Made by a program: the position numbers and the translations under genes
Notes under the pieces: generated by a model
The model's input: the letters and a program-made list of their open reading frames with translations, nothing else
Databases searched by the model: none
Told to the model about the DNA's origin: nothing
Origin: Mycobacterium deserti
GTDB lineage: Bacteria > Actinomycetota > Actinomycetes > Mycobacteriales > Mycobacteriaceae
Reading direction: 5' to 3'
NCBI RefSeq assembly: GCF_025345615.1
Contig: NZ_JAODWD010000007.1
Span: forward strand, 186,001-250,000
DNA: 64,000 nt
Shown here: in pieces, positions 28,191-37,917 of the stretch
Layout: each line of letters starts with the position of its first letter
Position numbering within the stretch: the first letter of the stretch is position 1

Positions 28191-30527
28191 CTAGCGGAAC
28201 ACCCCTGGCAAACTCAGCGCTGACATCGTGTCGTCGTTGAGCGGGTTGTCGTGCACCATGTACGTCCACGTCGACGTCGGTCTGGCCAGCTTGGAGAGAT
28301 CGACACCCGGCTCGTCCTCGATCGATGCCGCCGTCTCGAACGTCTGCTGAGCGGCCTCGATCGCGTCAGCGGCCAGCGACGCGAACGCGTCGACCGCCAT
28401 CCGGTGAAACTCGTCGAGCGGGTTCTGCCGTCCCAGCGCGCGCAGATGGATGCTCTCGCGGATGTCGGACAAGAAGGCCAGGTGATCGGCCCAGCCGCGG
28501 TCGAGGTGATACAGCATGATGAGCCGGCAGATCTTTTCGAGCTTGTCCTCGCCGAGCTGTTCGACGAACTCTTCGTAGCGCTTCGGAGCCAGCTCCTTGA
28601 GCTCATCGCGCGCGGTCGTCGTGCTGAGCAGTTTGTTGCGGCGGTCCACGAGAATCGCGCGCTGCTGGGCGATCAGTTGGTTGTAGCGCCAGGTGTTGGC
28701 GTGCACGTCGAGCAGCCGACCTTCGGCGATGCGCTGCGCGTGGTCCAGCAGGCTGGGTGCCTTGGGGCTGACGACGCGGCCGTCCTCGTCGGTCTCCATT
28801 GGCAGCTTGCTCGGCTCGAGATGAGCGACGACGACATCGTCTTCCCAGCTGGAGAAGTAGACCGAGGAACCGGGGTCGCCCTGCCGGCCGGCGCGGCCGC
28901 GGAGTTGGTTATCGAGTCGCTCGGTGTGGTGGCGCCCGGTGCCGATGACGTGCAGGCCGCCGAGTTCGGCCACCTCTTTCTTCTTGGCGGAGTGGTCGTC
29001 GACATCGGAACCGCCGAGCCGGATGTCGGTACCGCGGCCGGCCATCTGGGTGGACACGGTGACCGAGCCGAGCGCACCTGCCTCGGCGATGACGGCGGCC
29101 TCCTCGGCGTCGTTCTTCGCGTTGAGCACGACCGCCGGAATGCCTGCCTTGACGAGCTTTTCGTGCAGCTCCTCGGACTCGGCGACGTCGCGGGTGCCGA
29201 CCAGGACCGGTTGGCGGGTCTCGTGCACCTCTTTGATGTGCTCGATGATCGCGTCGGTTTTGGCGGCCACGGTGACGTACACCCGGTCCTGCTCGTCTTC
29301 GCGAATGTTGGGAGTGTTCGGCGGGATCGGCGAGACGCCCAGTTTGTAGAACTGGCGTAACTGCTCGCCGGCGGCCAGGGCGGTGCCGGTCATTCCGCAG
29401 ACCGTCGGATAACGGTTGATCAACGCCTGCACAGTGATGGTGTCGAGCACCTCGCCCGTCTCGGTGGTCTCGATGCCCTCCTTGGCTTCGACCGCGGCCT
29501 GCAGGCCGTCGGGCCAGCGCTGCAGTTGCGCGATGCGCCCACGGGAGGCGTTGATGAGGTGCACCGCGCCATCGCGAACGATGTAATGCACGTCGCGCTG
29601 AAGCAGCACGTGCGCGTGCAGGGCGACGTTGACCTCGGTCAACGTGCCGCCGACGTGCTCCTCGGAGTACAAGTCGATGCCGCCCAGCTTGGCCTCGAGC
29701 TTCTGCGCACCCTTTTCGGTGAGGTGCACGTTGCGCCCGTCGGTGTCGGTGTCGTAGTCGTCACCGGCGACGAGTTCGCCTACCAGCCGGATGATTTCGA
29801 CTTTCGGAGTCTCGCGGTGCGAGGTTCCGGCCAGCACCAGCGGCACCAGCGCCTCGTCGACGAGCACCGAGTCGGCCTCGTCGATCAGCGCCACGTCGGG
29901 GTTCGGTGACACCAGGTCGTCGACGTCGGTGACGAGTTGGTCGCGCAGCACGTCGAAGCCGATCTCGTTGACCGAGGCGTAGGTGATGTCGCACTTGTAG
30001 GCCTTGCGACGCTGCTCGGGTGTCGATTCGGCGGTGATCCAGCCGACCGTCAAACCCAGTGCCTCGATGAGCGGACCCATCCATTCGGCGTCGCGGCGGG
30101 CGAGGTAGTCGTTGATCGTGATGACGTGCACGTTGCGGCCGCCGATCGCATAACCGGCGGCGGCGATCGCGCCCGATAGGGTCTTGCCCTCGCCGGTGGC
30201 CATCTCGACGACGTCGCCCGCGAGCATCCGCAACGCGCCCTGCAACTGCACGTCGAACGGCTTGAGCGTGGTCGCCCGCTCGGCGGCGACCCGGGCGATG
30301 GCCAGGAACTGCGGGATGTCCGCGGAGTCGGCCAGGTCCTCGAGGTTGAGCAGCTTGGCGGCCTTGCGTAGTTGCTCGTCGTCGAGTGCGGTGGCCTTCT
30401 CGTCGAACTCTGCCGAGCTGCGCACCTGCGTCATCGACTGGGACTGGTTCTTGTCAGTGCTCGCGCCGAGCATCCGCCAGAACCTGCTGCTGGCACGACC
30501 TGAGGTGCGGGTCTTCGTCTTCGCCAC
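28191..30527 (-). CDS. secA2: Accessory preprotein translocase ATPase SecA2
   Basis: 778 residues, shorter than SecA1 (about 940), because the C-terminal zinc-binding linker is absent. Walker A MATGEGKTLSGAIAAAGYA, the DEAD-like IDEADSVLVDEALVP, and helicase motifs VSTQMAGRGTDIRLGG and DNQLRGRAGRQGDPGSS are intact. SecA2 exports a subset of proteins, many without a normal signal peptide, through SecYEG. It starts the run secA2-pgsA2-DUF881-sbp-DUF881-gcvH. Confidence 0.96.
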   Translation of the reverse strand: MAKTKTRTSGRASSRFWRMLGASTDKNQSQSMTQVRSSAEFDEKATALDDEQLRKAAKLLNLEDLADSADIPQFLAIARVAAERATTLKPFDVQLQGALRMLAGDVVEMATGEGKTLSGAIAAAGYAIGGRNVHVITINDYLARRDAEWMGPLIEALGLTVGWITAESTPEQRRKAYKCDITYASVNEIGFDVLRDQLVTDVDDLVSPNPDVALIDEADSVLVDEALVPLVLAGTSHRETPKVEIIRLVGELVAGDDYDTDTDGRNVHLTEKGAQKLEAKLGGIDLYSEEHVGGTLTEVNVALHAHVLLQRDVHYIVRDGAVHLINASRGRIAQLQRWPDGLQAAVEAKEGIETTETGEVLDTITVQALINRYPTVCGMTGTALAAGEQLRQFYKLGVSPIPPNTPNIREDEQDRVYVTVAAKTDAIIEHIKEVHETRQPVLVGTRDVAESEELHEKLVKAGIPAVVLNAKNDAEEAAVIAEAGALGSVTVSTQMAGRGTDIRLGGSDVDDHSAKKKEVAELGGLHVIGTGRHHTERLDNQLRGRAGRQGDPGSSVYFSSWEDDVVVAHLEPSKLPMETDEDGRVVSPKAPSLLDHAQRIAEGRLLDVHANTWRYNQLIAQQRAILVDRRNKLLSTTTARDELKELAPKRYEEFVEQLGEDKLEKICRLIMLYHLDRGWADHLAFLSDIRESIHLRALGRQNPLDEFHRMAVDAFASLAADAIEAAQQTFETAASIEDEPGVDLSKLARPTSTWTYMVHDNPLNDDTMSALSLPGVFR

Positions 30528-30632
30528 ACAATTACGGTACGCGGCCCCTACGTGGCGAACTCGATGCGGACTGAACCGGCGCAGCCGTCCAACCGATTTC
30601 GAGCGGGGTCGCGGCGAAAAGGGGTGGGTGCC

Positions 30633-32270
30633 TCAGGCGAGGTTGGAGCGGCGCGGATACGCCACCGTCGGGTCGGTCAACGCGTTGACCACCGCAGGCA
30701 GGCCGGCCGAGAACGCCCGTTCGAGCGCCGGGCGCAATTCCGAGGGCGTCGATACCAGTTCACCGTGTCCACCCAGCGCCGTGACGACTTCGTCATAGCG
30801 GGTGCCCGGGCGCAGTTCGGCCACCACCGAGTAGCCGTAGAGGGCCTCCATCGGGTGCTTCTCGAGTGCCCAGATCCCGTTGTTACCGATGACCGACACC
30901 ACCTGGACACCGTGGCGCACCAGCGTGTCCCACTCCATCCCGGAGAAGCCGAACGCGCCGTCGCCCTGCAACAGCACCACCTGGCGGTCCGGCCGGGCCA
31001 GCTTTGCGGCCAACGCGTAGCCCGGTCCCGAGCCCAGGCAGCCGAACGGTCCGCTGTCCAGCCATGCGCCCGGTACGTAGCTGTCGATGACGCGGCCCGC
31101 ATACGAGCCGAAGTCTCCCGCGTCGATGACGACGATCGCGTCGCGGTCCAGCATGGTGGCCAAGTCGGCGTACACGCGCATGGGGTGCAGCGGCGTGCGG
31201 TCATCGCTGAGTTCGGCCGTCTCCGCTGCCCTGGCCGCCGCCTCGACGGCCCGCAGGTCGGCGATCCACGCTTCGTGATCGACGTGGGCTGCCGATTCCA
31301 GCACCGCCAGAATGCACGAGAGATCGCCGTACAGCCCCGCGGCTATCTCGCGCGGATGCGGCCGGCCGGGTGTGACGCGGTCGGCGACAATCAGCGACGT
31401 CTCCGTTCCGAACACGCCACCGAAACCGAGCCGGAAGTCCATCGGCACGCCGATGACGACCGCAACATCGGCTTCTCGCAACGCTTTTGACCGAGCCCGC
31501 GAGAACGCGAGCTCGTGATCGGCCGGCACAGCACCGCGGGCCATGCCGTTCATCAGCACCGGGATGCGAAGCGTCTCGGCCAACTGCAGTAGCGCGGACT
31601 CCGCGTGTCCCCACCAGAGGTTGGTGCCCGCCATGATCACCGGTCGCTGCGCGTCCGACAGCAACCGGACGGCGATGTCGAGCGACGCGCCGTCGGCTTC
31701 GGCCACGGCGGGCGGATGGGTCAGCGCACCCGGCGCACCGCTGTCGTGCGCCTCGCCGAACACGTGGTCCATTGGAAAGTCCACGAACGCGACACCGGAG
31801 GGCGCGCCGACCGCTGCCCGCAGCGCCTGGTCGATCAGCGGCCCCACCGCATCCGCCGAGTCGGCGGTCGCGGCGAAGCGCGTCAGCGGTGCCACGAACG
31901 GCACATGGTCGATCTCCTGCAACGAACCCTGACCCCAGCGCTGCGTCGGCGCCCGGCCGCCGAGGACCACCAGCGGCGACTGATTCTGCTGTGCGGCGGC
32001 CATTGCGCTCATCCCGTTGGTCACGCCGGGTCCGGCCGTCAGCGCCGCGACGCCGGGCACACGGGTCACCTTGGACCAGCCTTCGGCGGCGAACGCGGCG
32101 GTCTGCTCGTGACGGGTGTCCACCAGTCGGATGTTCTCGGCGCGGCAACCGTCGTAGATGGAGAAGAGGTGGCCGCCCGACAGCGTGAAGATCGTGTCGA
32201 TGCCACTGGCGCGTAATCGTCGGGCGATCAGATGTCCAGCGTTCACCGAAGAGGGAGCCCCAATGCTCAT
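30633..32270 (-). CDS. ilvG: Acetolactate synthase-like ThDP enzyme IlvG
   Basis: 545 residues from ATG 32270. The glutamate that activates the cofactor is in RHEQTAAFAAEGWSKVTR. The ThDP/Mg motif is GDGAFGFSGMEWDTLVRHGVQVVSVIGNN, and the FAD-binding middle domain is degenerate. It is one of the accessory catalytic-subunit paralogues and has no adjacent regulatory subunit gene, so true acetohydroxyacid synthase activity is uncertain. Oxalyl-CoA decarboxylase-like or other ThDP chemistry is possible. It is divergent from the flavin monooxygenase with only 20 bases between starts. Confidence 0.85.
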   Translation of the reverse strand: MSIGAPSSVNAGHLIARRLRASGIDTIFTLSGGHLFSIYDGCRAENIRLVDTRHEQTAAFAAEGWSKVTRVPGVAALTAGPGVTNGMSAMAAAQQNQSPLVVLGGRAPTQRWGQGSLQEIDHVPFVAPLTRFAATADSADAVGPLIDQALRAAVGAPSGVAFVDFPMDHVFGEAHDSGAPGALTHPPAVAEADGASLDIAVRLLSDAQRPVIMAGTNLWWGHAESALLQLAETLRIPVLMNGMARGAVPADHELAFSRARSKALREADVAVVIGVPMDFRLGFGGVFGTETSLIVADRVTPGRPHPREIAAGLYGDLSCILAVLESAAHVDHEAWIADLRAVEAAARAAETAELSDDRTPLHPMRVYADLATMLDRDAIVVIDAGDFGSYAGRVIDSYVPGAWLDSGPFGCLGSGPGYALAAKLARPDRQVVLLQGDGAFGFSGMEWDTLVRHGVQVVSVIGNNGIWALEKHPMEALYGYSVVAELRPGTRYDEVVTALGGHGELVSTPSELRPALERAFSAGLPAVVNALTDPTVAYPRRSNLA

Positions 32271-32290
32271 GTAGGGAAGCATAATCAGGC

Positions 32291-33928
32291 GTGTCCGACT
32301 CATTGCTGACGCAAGTTTTGATCGCCGGAGCCGGTCCGGTCGGCCTGACCGCCGCCATCGAACTGATCCGCCGCGGTGTGAACTGCCACATCGTCGATCC
32401 GCTGCTCGATCCGCCGAAGTACGCGAAAGCCGTTGGTGTGCAACCTCGTACGTTAGAGGTGTTCGAGAGCATGGGTGTGCTGCGCCGAATCCTCGACGCC
32501 GCGACCCAGATGCGTGGCCAGATTTTCTACGTCAACGGCGAGCGCGTCGCGCAGGTCGACTTTCCTGTGCCGGGCGACGTGCCGTTCGGCTTCATCGCGA
32601 TCCCGCAGTACGCGACCGAGCAGATCCTGCGCGACGAGCTGGCCGCCCGCGGCGGGCGCATCGAGCGCGGATGGCGACTCACCGGCTTCGAACAGGACGC
32701 CGACGGTGTGACCGCCACGGTGGCCGCCGCCGACGGCGATCAGACGGTGCGGGCGCTCTACCTTGTCGGTGCCGACGGTGCGCACAGCGTCGTGCGTAAG
32801 TCCCTCGGCCTCACCTTCGAAGGGGCGGCCTTCCAGGAGCAGTACATGCTCGGCGACGTCGAAGGCGACTGGTCGATGCCGCCGGGCTACGCCATCCGGG
32901 CCATGCACCAGAGCGACGGCACCCCCGACGACCTCCTGGTGTGCATCCCGCTGCCTCCCTTTGATGCTCTCCGCGCGCCCCCACATCGCCGGCACAACCG
33001 CTACCGGATGTCGATGCTCGTGCCCGACGACCTCGCCACAGCGTCGTCCCGCGACGGCGTCGCGCACGGCTTCGAAGGCACCCACGCGCCCGAACTGCAC
33101 CACATCCAGGCGGTGCTGGACCGGCTCGCTCCCGAGCCGACGACAGTGGGGGCCCTGCGGTGGTCGTCGGTGTTCCGCATCAGCCACCGCATCGTCGACG
33201 CCTATGGCCGCGGGCGGGCCTTCGTCGCTGGCGACGCCGCACACATCCACCCGCCTACGGGCGCACAAGGCATGAACACCGGCATCCAGGACGCGCACAA
33301 CCTCGCATGGAAGCTCGCGCTCGCGGTCGAGGGCCGCGCCACACCAGCCCTACTGGACAGCTACGACGCCGAGCGCAGGCCGGTGGGAGAAGAGGTCGTG
33401 GGGCGAACCGTGCGCAGCGCCCGCCAGGGCATCGGCGCCGACTCCGACGACCCGGACTTCGTCATCCGCCGAGAGGCCCAGCTGCTCATCGGCTACGCCG
33501 ACAGCGTCCTCGTCGCGCCGGGTGCAGGCACCCGCGCCCCGGACGCGACCGGGCTGACCCGTGCCGCGGTCACACATCCGGTGAGACTGTTCACTCTGTT
33601 CGGAACCGAGCACACCCTGCTGCTGTACGCGGGGACGAACGCTGGTCGCGACGAGGTGCAACGGCTCGAGCGCGCCGCCGGCGCCGCAGCTGCCGCAGCG
33701 CACGGCCGTCTCGACGTATACCTGCTGGTCGCTCCCAAAGCTGATATCGCCCCGAGCGGGCTGCCGGTGATCTCCGACGCTGACGGCGAATTCGCGAAGG
33801 CCTACGCAGTCGCCGAGCGCTCGGCGTACGTCGTGCGGCCCGACGGTTACCTCGGTTACGCGGCGCAGGATGTCGACGTCGATGCGCTCGGCGACCACCT
33901 CCGCGCAACATTCGCGGCGCTGGGGTAG
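32291..33928 (+). CDS. FAD-dependent aromatic-ring-type monooxygenase
   Basis: 545 residues, GTG start. PHBH-fold: dinucleotide motif VLIAGAGPVGLTAAIELIRRG, the DG motif LYLVGADGAHSVVRKSLG, and the second FAD motif GRAFVAGDAAHIHPPTGAQGMNTGIQDAHNLAWKLALAV, plus a thioredoxin-like C-terminal domain typical of PheA/MhpA-type hydroxylases. Substrates of the family are phenols, polyketides or steroids. The gene lies between ilvG and the BacA-like transporter, which are adjacent in M. tuberculosis, so it looks like a lineage-specific insertion. Confidence 0.9.
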   Translation: MSDSLLTQVLIAGAGPVGLTAAIELIRRGVNCHIVDPLLDPPKYAKAVGVQPRTLEVFESMGVLRRILDAATQMRGQIFYVNGERVAQVDFPVPGDVPFGFIAIPQYATEQILRDELAARGGRIERGWRLTGFEQDADGVTATVAAADGDQTVRALYLVGADGAHSVVRKSLGLTFEGAAFQEQYMLGDVEGDWSMPPGYAIRAMHQSDGTPDDLLVCIPLPPFDALRAPPHRRHNRYRMSMLVPDDLATASSRDGVAHGFEGTHAPELHHIQAVLDRLAPEPTTVGALRWSSVFRISHRIVDAYGRGRAFVAGDAAHIHPPTGAQGMNTGIQDAHNLAWKLALAVEGRATPALLDSYDAERRPVGEEVVGRTVRSARQGIGADSDDPDFVIRREAQLLIGYADSVLVAPGAGTRAPDATGLTRAAVTHPVRLFTLFGTEHTLLLYAGTNAGRDEVQRLERAAGAAAAAAHGRLDVYLLVAPKADIAPSGLPVISDADGEFAKAYAVAERSAYVVRPDGYLGYAAQDVDVDALGDHLRATFAALG

Positions 33929-33976
33929 CTTCGCCGCTTGAGAGGCGTCGCCGGGCGCCCCGTACAGGAGCGTCCG

Positions 33977-35887
33977 TTGGAGACATTCAAGCCGTCGATC
34001 GACTGGGGCAACGAGCTCGTCCCGTCCCTGATCTGGATTGCCAAGCACTGGGCTTTTGCGATGGTCGGGGTGCTCATTGTCTGCTTCCTGCTCGCAGTGC
34101 TCACCAAGTGGGGCCGTCAGTTCTGGCGTATCACGGGCGACTACTTCAAGGGCCGCAAAAGTTTGCCGGTGTGGGGCCTGTTCGCGGTGCTGATGTTGTC
34201 GGTGGTGGCCGGGGTCCGCCTGGACGTCCTTCTGAGCTACTACGGCAAAGACGTATACGACGCGATGCAGATCGCCGTACAAGGTCTCAGTGGCGGCGAT
34301 GACACGGTCAGGCAGTCGGGCATCAACGGTTTCTGGTTGTCGCTTCTGGTTTTCGCTGTACTGGCCACCCTGCACGTCGCCCGCACCATGCTCGATATCT
34401 ACCTCCTGCAGCGATTCATCATCAGCTGGCGCGTCTGGCTGACCGACCGGCTCACCGGCGATTGGCTCGACCACCGCGCGTACTACCGTGGCCGCTTCAT
34501 CGGCCAGACCATCGACAATCCCGACCAGCGCATTCAACAGGACGTCGACATCTTCACCACCGGCTACGGCCAGACGCCCAACATCCCGTCGTACGGCACC
34601 AATGTTCCGCTGCTGTTCGGCTCGGTCGCGTCGGTGCTGTCTGTCATTTCCTTCGCGACGATTCTCTGGGGCTTGTCCGGGCCGTTGTCGCTGTTCGGTT
34701 ACACACTGCCCAAGGCGCTGTTCTGGATCGTGATCATCTACGTCTTGGTCGCCACGGTCATCGCCTTCTGGATCGGCAGGCCACTGATCCAGCTGAGTTT
34801 CCTCAACGAACGATTCAACGCGGCGTTCCGTTACGCGCTGGTTCGCCTGCGCGACACCGCCGAGGCGGTCAGCTTCTACCGCGGTGAACGCGCCGAGCGG
34901 GTGCAGTTGAGGGGCCGGTTCGGCGAGACGATCGCCAATTACCGCCGCTACGTGTCACGCACGATCGGCTTCACAGGGTGGAACCTCACCATGAGTCAGG
35001 CCATCAATCCGTTGCCGATGATCATCCAATCGGGGCGGCTGTTCAACGGCGAGATCCTGCTCGGCACCATCAGTCAGTCGTCAACGGCGTTCACTCAGGT
35101 GCACGACGGCCTGTCTTACTTTCGAAACGCGTACAACGACTTCGCCGCGTACCGAGCCGCGATAATTCGTCTGCACGGCATGGTGATCGCCAACGAGAGC
35201 GCGCGTGAGCTACCGGTGTTGGCCACCGAGAACTGTATTGACGGAACGGTTTCACTGACTGACGTCGAGGTCCGGACACCGGACGGGGATCTGCTGGTGC
35301 GGCCGCTCGACCTGCATCTCGACCCCGGCGAGACGTTGGTCATCACCGGCGCGTCGGGCACCGGCAAGACGACGCTGTTGCGCAGCCTGGCCCAATTGTG
35401 GCCCTACACAACCGGTCACATGAAGTGCCCGCTCGAGAACACGATGTTCTTGTCGCAGCTCCCCTACGTGCCGCTCGGTGACCTGCGCGCGGTGGTGTCC
35501 TACCCAGCCGAACCCGGCACGATCTCCGACGAGGATTTGCAAACGGTGTTGGCCAAGGTGGCGCTGGGGCATCTCGTCATCCGGCTCAACGAGGGCCAGG
35601 ACTGGTCGAAGGTTCTGTCGCCGGGCGAGCAGCAGCGGATCGCCTTCGCGCGGGTGATTTTGCAGAAGCCGCAGGCGGTCTTCATGGATGAGGCCACCTC
35701 GGCACTCGACGAAGGTCTCGAGTTCACGATGTATGAACTGTTGCGGCGCGAGTTGCCCCAGACCATCGTCGTCAGCGTGAGCCACCGCCCCACCGTCGAA
35801 CAGCATCACGAGCGCGAGCTGCAGCTGCTCGGCGGCGGGGAGTGGCGCCTCGGCCGTGTCGGGGGCGACGAGCCGGTACCGGTCTAG
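33977..35887 (+). CDS. bacA: BacA-type ABC importer (fused membrane and ATPase domains)
   Basis: 636 residues from TTG 33977, chosen because CAGGAG lies 6 bases upstream and it yields FKPSIDWGNEL at the N-terminus. An SbmA/BacA membrane domain (six hydrophobic segments, WRVWLTDRLTGDWLDHRAYYRGRF, NPDQRIQQDVDIFTTGY) is fused to an ATPase with Walker A GASGTGKTT, signature LSPGEQQRIAFARVIL and Walker B AVFMDEATSALDE. The M. tuberculosis homologue Rv1819c imports hydrophilic compounds including vitamin B12 and antimicrobial peptides. An upstream TTG at 33938 would give 649 residues. Confidence 0.93.
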   Translation: METFKPSIDWGNELVPSLIWIAKHWAFAMVGVLIVCFLLAVLTKWGRQFWRITGDYFKGRKSLPVWGLFAVLMLSVVAGVRLDVLLSYYGKDVYDAMQIAVQGLSGGDDTVRQSGINGFWLSLLVFAVLATLHVARTMLDIYLLQRFIISWRVWLTDRLTGDWLDHRAYYRGRFIGQTIDNPDQRIQQDVDIFTTGYGQTPNIPSYGTNVPLLFGSVASVLSVISFATILWGLSGPLSLFGYTLPKALFWIVIIYVLVATVIAFWIGRPLIQLSFLNERFNAAFRYALVRLRDTAEAVSFYRGERAERVQLRGRFGETIANYRRYVSRTIGFTGWNLTMSQAINPLPMIIQSGRLFNGEILLGTISQSSTAFTQVHDGLSYFRNAYNDFAAYRAAIIRLHGMVIANESARELPVLATENCIDGTVSLTDVEVRTPDGDLLVRPLDLHLDPGETLVITGASGTGKTTLLRSLAQLWPYTTGHMKCPLENTMFLSQLPYVPLGDLRAVVSYPAEPGTISDEDLQTVLAKVALGHLVIRLNEGQDWSKVLSPGEQQRIAFARVILQKPQAVFMDEATSALDEGLEFTMYELLRRELPQTIVVSVSHRPTVEQHHERELQLLGGGEWRLGRVGGDEPVPV

Positions 35888-37395
35888 TTCCGCGCCGCGT
35901 GCGCGCCTGCCCGCCTGCCGAAGAAGGACCCTTCGCCCAGTTGTGTTCCGCTGGCGTAGCCCTTGCCGTCCTGGGCGATGTTCGATGCGCACGCACCGGC
36001 GGCATACAACCCCGGAATCGGTGAGCCGTCCTCCCGTAGCACCTCGCCGTCGATCGACACGTCGAGTCCGCCCATGGTGAAGCCCGAGTACATCGCCACG
36101 CCCAGCGACAGATCGAACGCCGCCCACGGGCCGTTGTCCTGCGCGGCGAGGTAGTCCGCTTGCTTGTGGAAGTCGGGGTCTTCGCCGCGCGCTGCGTGCT
36201 CGTTGTACCGGTCCAACGTCGCCGCCAAGGCGCCCTGCGGAATGCCCAGCGCCTCTTCCATTTCCGCGACGGTCTCGTAGCCGTCGATGAACTTGATCAG
36301 CGGCATCTCGGGCATCTGCATGTGTGCCTCGTCGACGATCAGGTATGCCCGTTGCTCCGGTTGTTCGAGGACGAACGCCGACGTGCGCGAGTGATACGAG
36401 TCCTCGGCGACGAACCGCTTCCCGTCCTTGTTGACGATCACGCCCGTCAGGAGGATCTCCGGCGGATAGGCCGCCGCGGTGATGAAGAGGCCGTCGAGGT
36501 TCGTCGCCACGCCGCCCGCCGAGACGCCCAACCGGATCCCCAGTCCGTCGTCGTTGGGGTTGCCGAGGATGTAGGGCTCTACCTCGCCGTGATGTTTGGT
36601 TCGGCGCTTCTGCCCGAGCGCAGGCGTGTGCTGTGCCACCATCTCCGAGTTCATCGCGAATCCGCCCGCAGCGATGATCACCGACTTGGCCCGCACCGAA
36701 CCTGTCTCGCTGAAGTGCTTCCAGCGCACGCCGACGACAGCCCCCTCGTCGACGATCAGGTTGGTCGCCCCAGTCTCGTAACGCATCTGCACACCGAGTT
36801 CGTCGGCGCGCTTCACGAGGAGGTCGGTGACCATCGCCGCACCGCCGAGCTCCCCCGGTACCGGCACGGAGTGCCCCCGTGGCGCCGGCTTGGCCTGCTC
36901 GAGGAACGGCCACACTTTTTCGTTGCCCGTGTACGACAGACCTTCGGTACCGGGCGGCACGACCACCTTGCCGGGATAGAAGCTGCGCTCGAACTGAAAA
37001 CCCAAGTCCTCCAACCAGTTGAAGTGCTCGACGCTTCCCTCACAATAAGCGCGGATCTTGTCGTGATCGGGATCGGGCGACACGGCGACCAGATACTTGT
37101 ACATCTCCTCGGCGCTGTCCTGGTGGCCCGTCGCTGTCTGCACTTCGGTGCCGCCGCCGAGGTAGAAGTGACCGCCTGCCATCGCGGTGGTCCCTCCGGC
37201 CGCCGCTGCTTTCTCCAGCACCAGGACGCGCGCCCCTGCGGCCGCCGCACTGACCGCTGCACACCCGCCGGAGATGCCGAAGCCGATCACCACGACGTCG
37301 ACCTCGTCGGACCACGACGACACCTCGGCGGCATCGATGGTCTCCGGCGCCTCGGTGGCGCCAGGTCGTGCGGGCCGCTCGTCGCTGATGCTCAC
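35884..37395 (-). CDS. KstD/fumarate-reductase-like FAD flavoprotein
   Basis: 503 residues. The FAD motif VDVVVIGFGISGGCAAVSAAAAGARVLVLEK is followed by GGTTAMAGGHFYLGGGT, and a C-terminal GLYAAGACASNIAQDGKGYASGTQLGEGSFFGRRAGAHAA completes the cofactor site, as in 3-ketosteroid delta1-dehydrogenases and fumarate reductase-type proteins. It is coupled by ATGA to the VOC gene upstream, and a KstR-type palindrome precedes the pair, which favours a sterol-related redox role. Substrate residues cannot be assigned. Rv1817-like. It overlaps the bacA end by 4 bases on the opposite strand. Confidence 0.88.
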   Translation of the reverse strand: MSISDERPARPGATEAPETIDAAEVSSWSDEVDVVVIGFGISGGCAAVSAAAAGARVLVLEKAAAAGGTTAMAGGHFYLGGGTEVQTATGHQDSAEEMYKYLVAVSPDPDHDKIRAYCEGSVEHFNWLEDLGFQFERSFYPGKVVVPPGTEGLSYTGNEKVWPFLEQAKPAPRGHSVPVPGELGGAAMVTDLLVKRADELGVQMRYETGATNLIVDEGAVVGVRWKHFSETGSVRAKSVIIAAGGFAMNSEMVAQHTPALGQKRRTKHHGEVEPYILGNPNDDGLGIRLGVSAGGVATNLDGLFITAAAYPPEILLTGVIVNKDGKRFVAEDSYHSRTSAFVLEQPEQRAYLIVDEAHMQMPEMPLIKFIDGYETVAEMEEALGIPQGALAATLDRYNEHAARGEDPDFHKQADYLAAQDNGPWAAFDLSLGVAMYSGFTMGGLDVSIDGEVLREDGSPIPGLYAAGACASNIAQDGKGYASGTQLGEGSFFGRRAGAHAARN

Positions 37396-37874
37396 TGTTG
37401 CTCCTGTTTCACGTACTCGAAGAACGACTTGATCTCGTCGGGGATGTAGGCGAGTTCGATGTAGGGCACCCCCGCGCCGGCGGCGGAGACGTAGGCGAAT
37501 TCCATCCCGCCGGGCATCACGCCGCGCTGGACGACCTCGGCGCCACGTTCTTGCAGTGCCGCCTCGACGTCGTCGACTTCGACGCAGACGTGGTGCAGGC
37601 CGGGCCCGGCGGTCGCGAGGAACTCGGTGTAGATGCTGTCGCCCCTCACCGGCGCGATCAGCTCGAGCTGCGTGTCACCGGCGTAGCTCAACGAGATGTC
37701 GGCGACGAAATCCGCCGGGCGGCCGTGCAGCGTGCACGAGTCCGGTCCGAAGGCGACGCCGGGCATCCGAACCCACTTCTTGGCGCCCAACAACGCGGTC
37801 AGTGCCTTTTCGGTGGCGTCGAGGTCCCGCGTCACCCACGCAATCTGGACAGGTGTCTGGGCATGCATCGCCAC
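37392..37874 (-). CDS. VOC/glyoxalase-superfamily protein
   Basis: 160 residues with two beta-alpha-beta-beta-beta modules: VQIAWVTRDLDATEKALTALLG and GLHHVCVEVDDVEAALQERGAEVV. The potential metal ligands are His in GPGLHHVCVEVDD, Glu in TQLELIAPV and Glu in VPYIELAYI. Methylmalonyl-CoA epimerase-like or extradiol-type chemistry is possible. It is first in a two-gene unit with the KstD-like flavoprotein. The translation start may be ATG 37874 or 37868. Confidence 0.85.
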   Translation of the reverse strand: MAMHAQTPVQIAWVTRDLDATEKALTALLGAKKWVRMPGVAFGPDSCTLHGRPADFVADISLSYAGDTQLELIAPVRGDSIYTEFLATAGPGLHHVCVEVDDVEAALQERGAEVVQRGVMPGGMEFAYVSAAGAGVPYIELAYIPDEIKSFFEYVKQEQQ

Positions 37875-37901
37875 GAGGATATCGCCGCGTCGGCCCCTTG
37901 G

Positions 37902-37917
37902 CTAGAACGTGTTCTAG
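37902..37917. promoter_or_regulatory. KstR-type operator upstream of VOC/KstD-like genes
   Basis: CTAGAAC-GT-GTTCTAG is a perfect 7-2-7 inverted repeat matching the TnnAACnnGTTnnA motif bound by the cholesterol-catabolism repressor KstR. It lies 28 bases before the VOC start and includes the stop codon of the SRPBCC gene (37914-37916). Confidence 0.8.
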
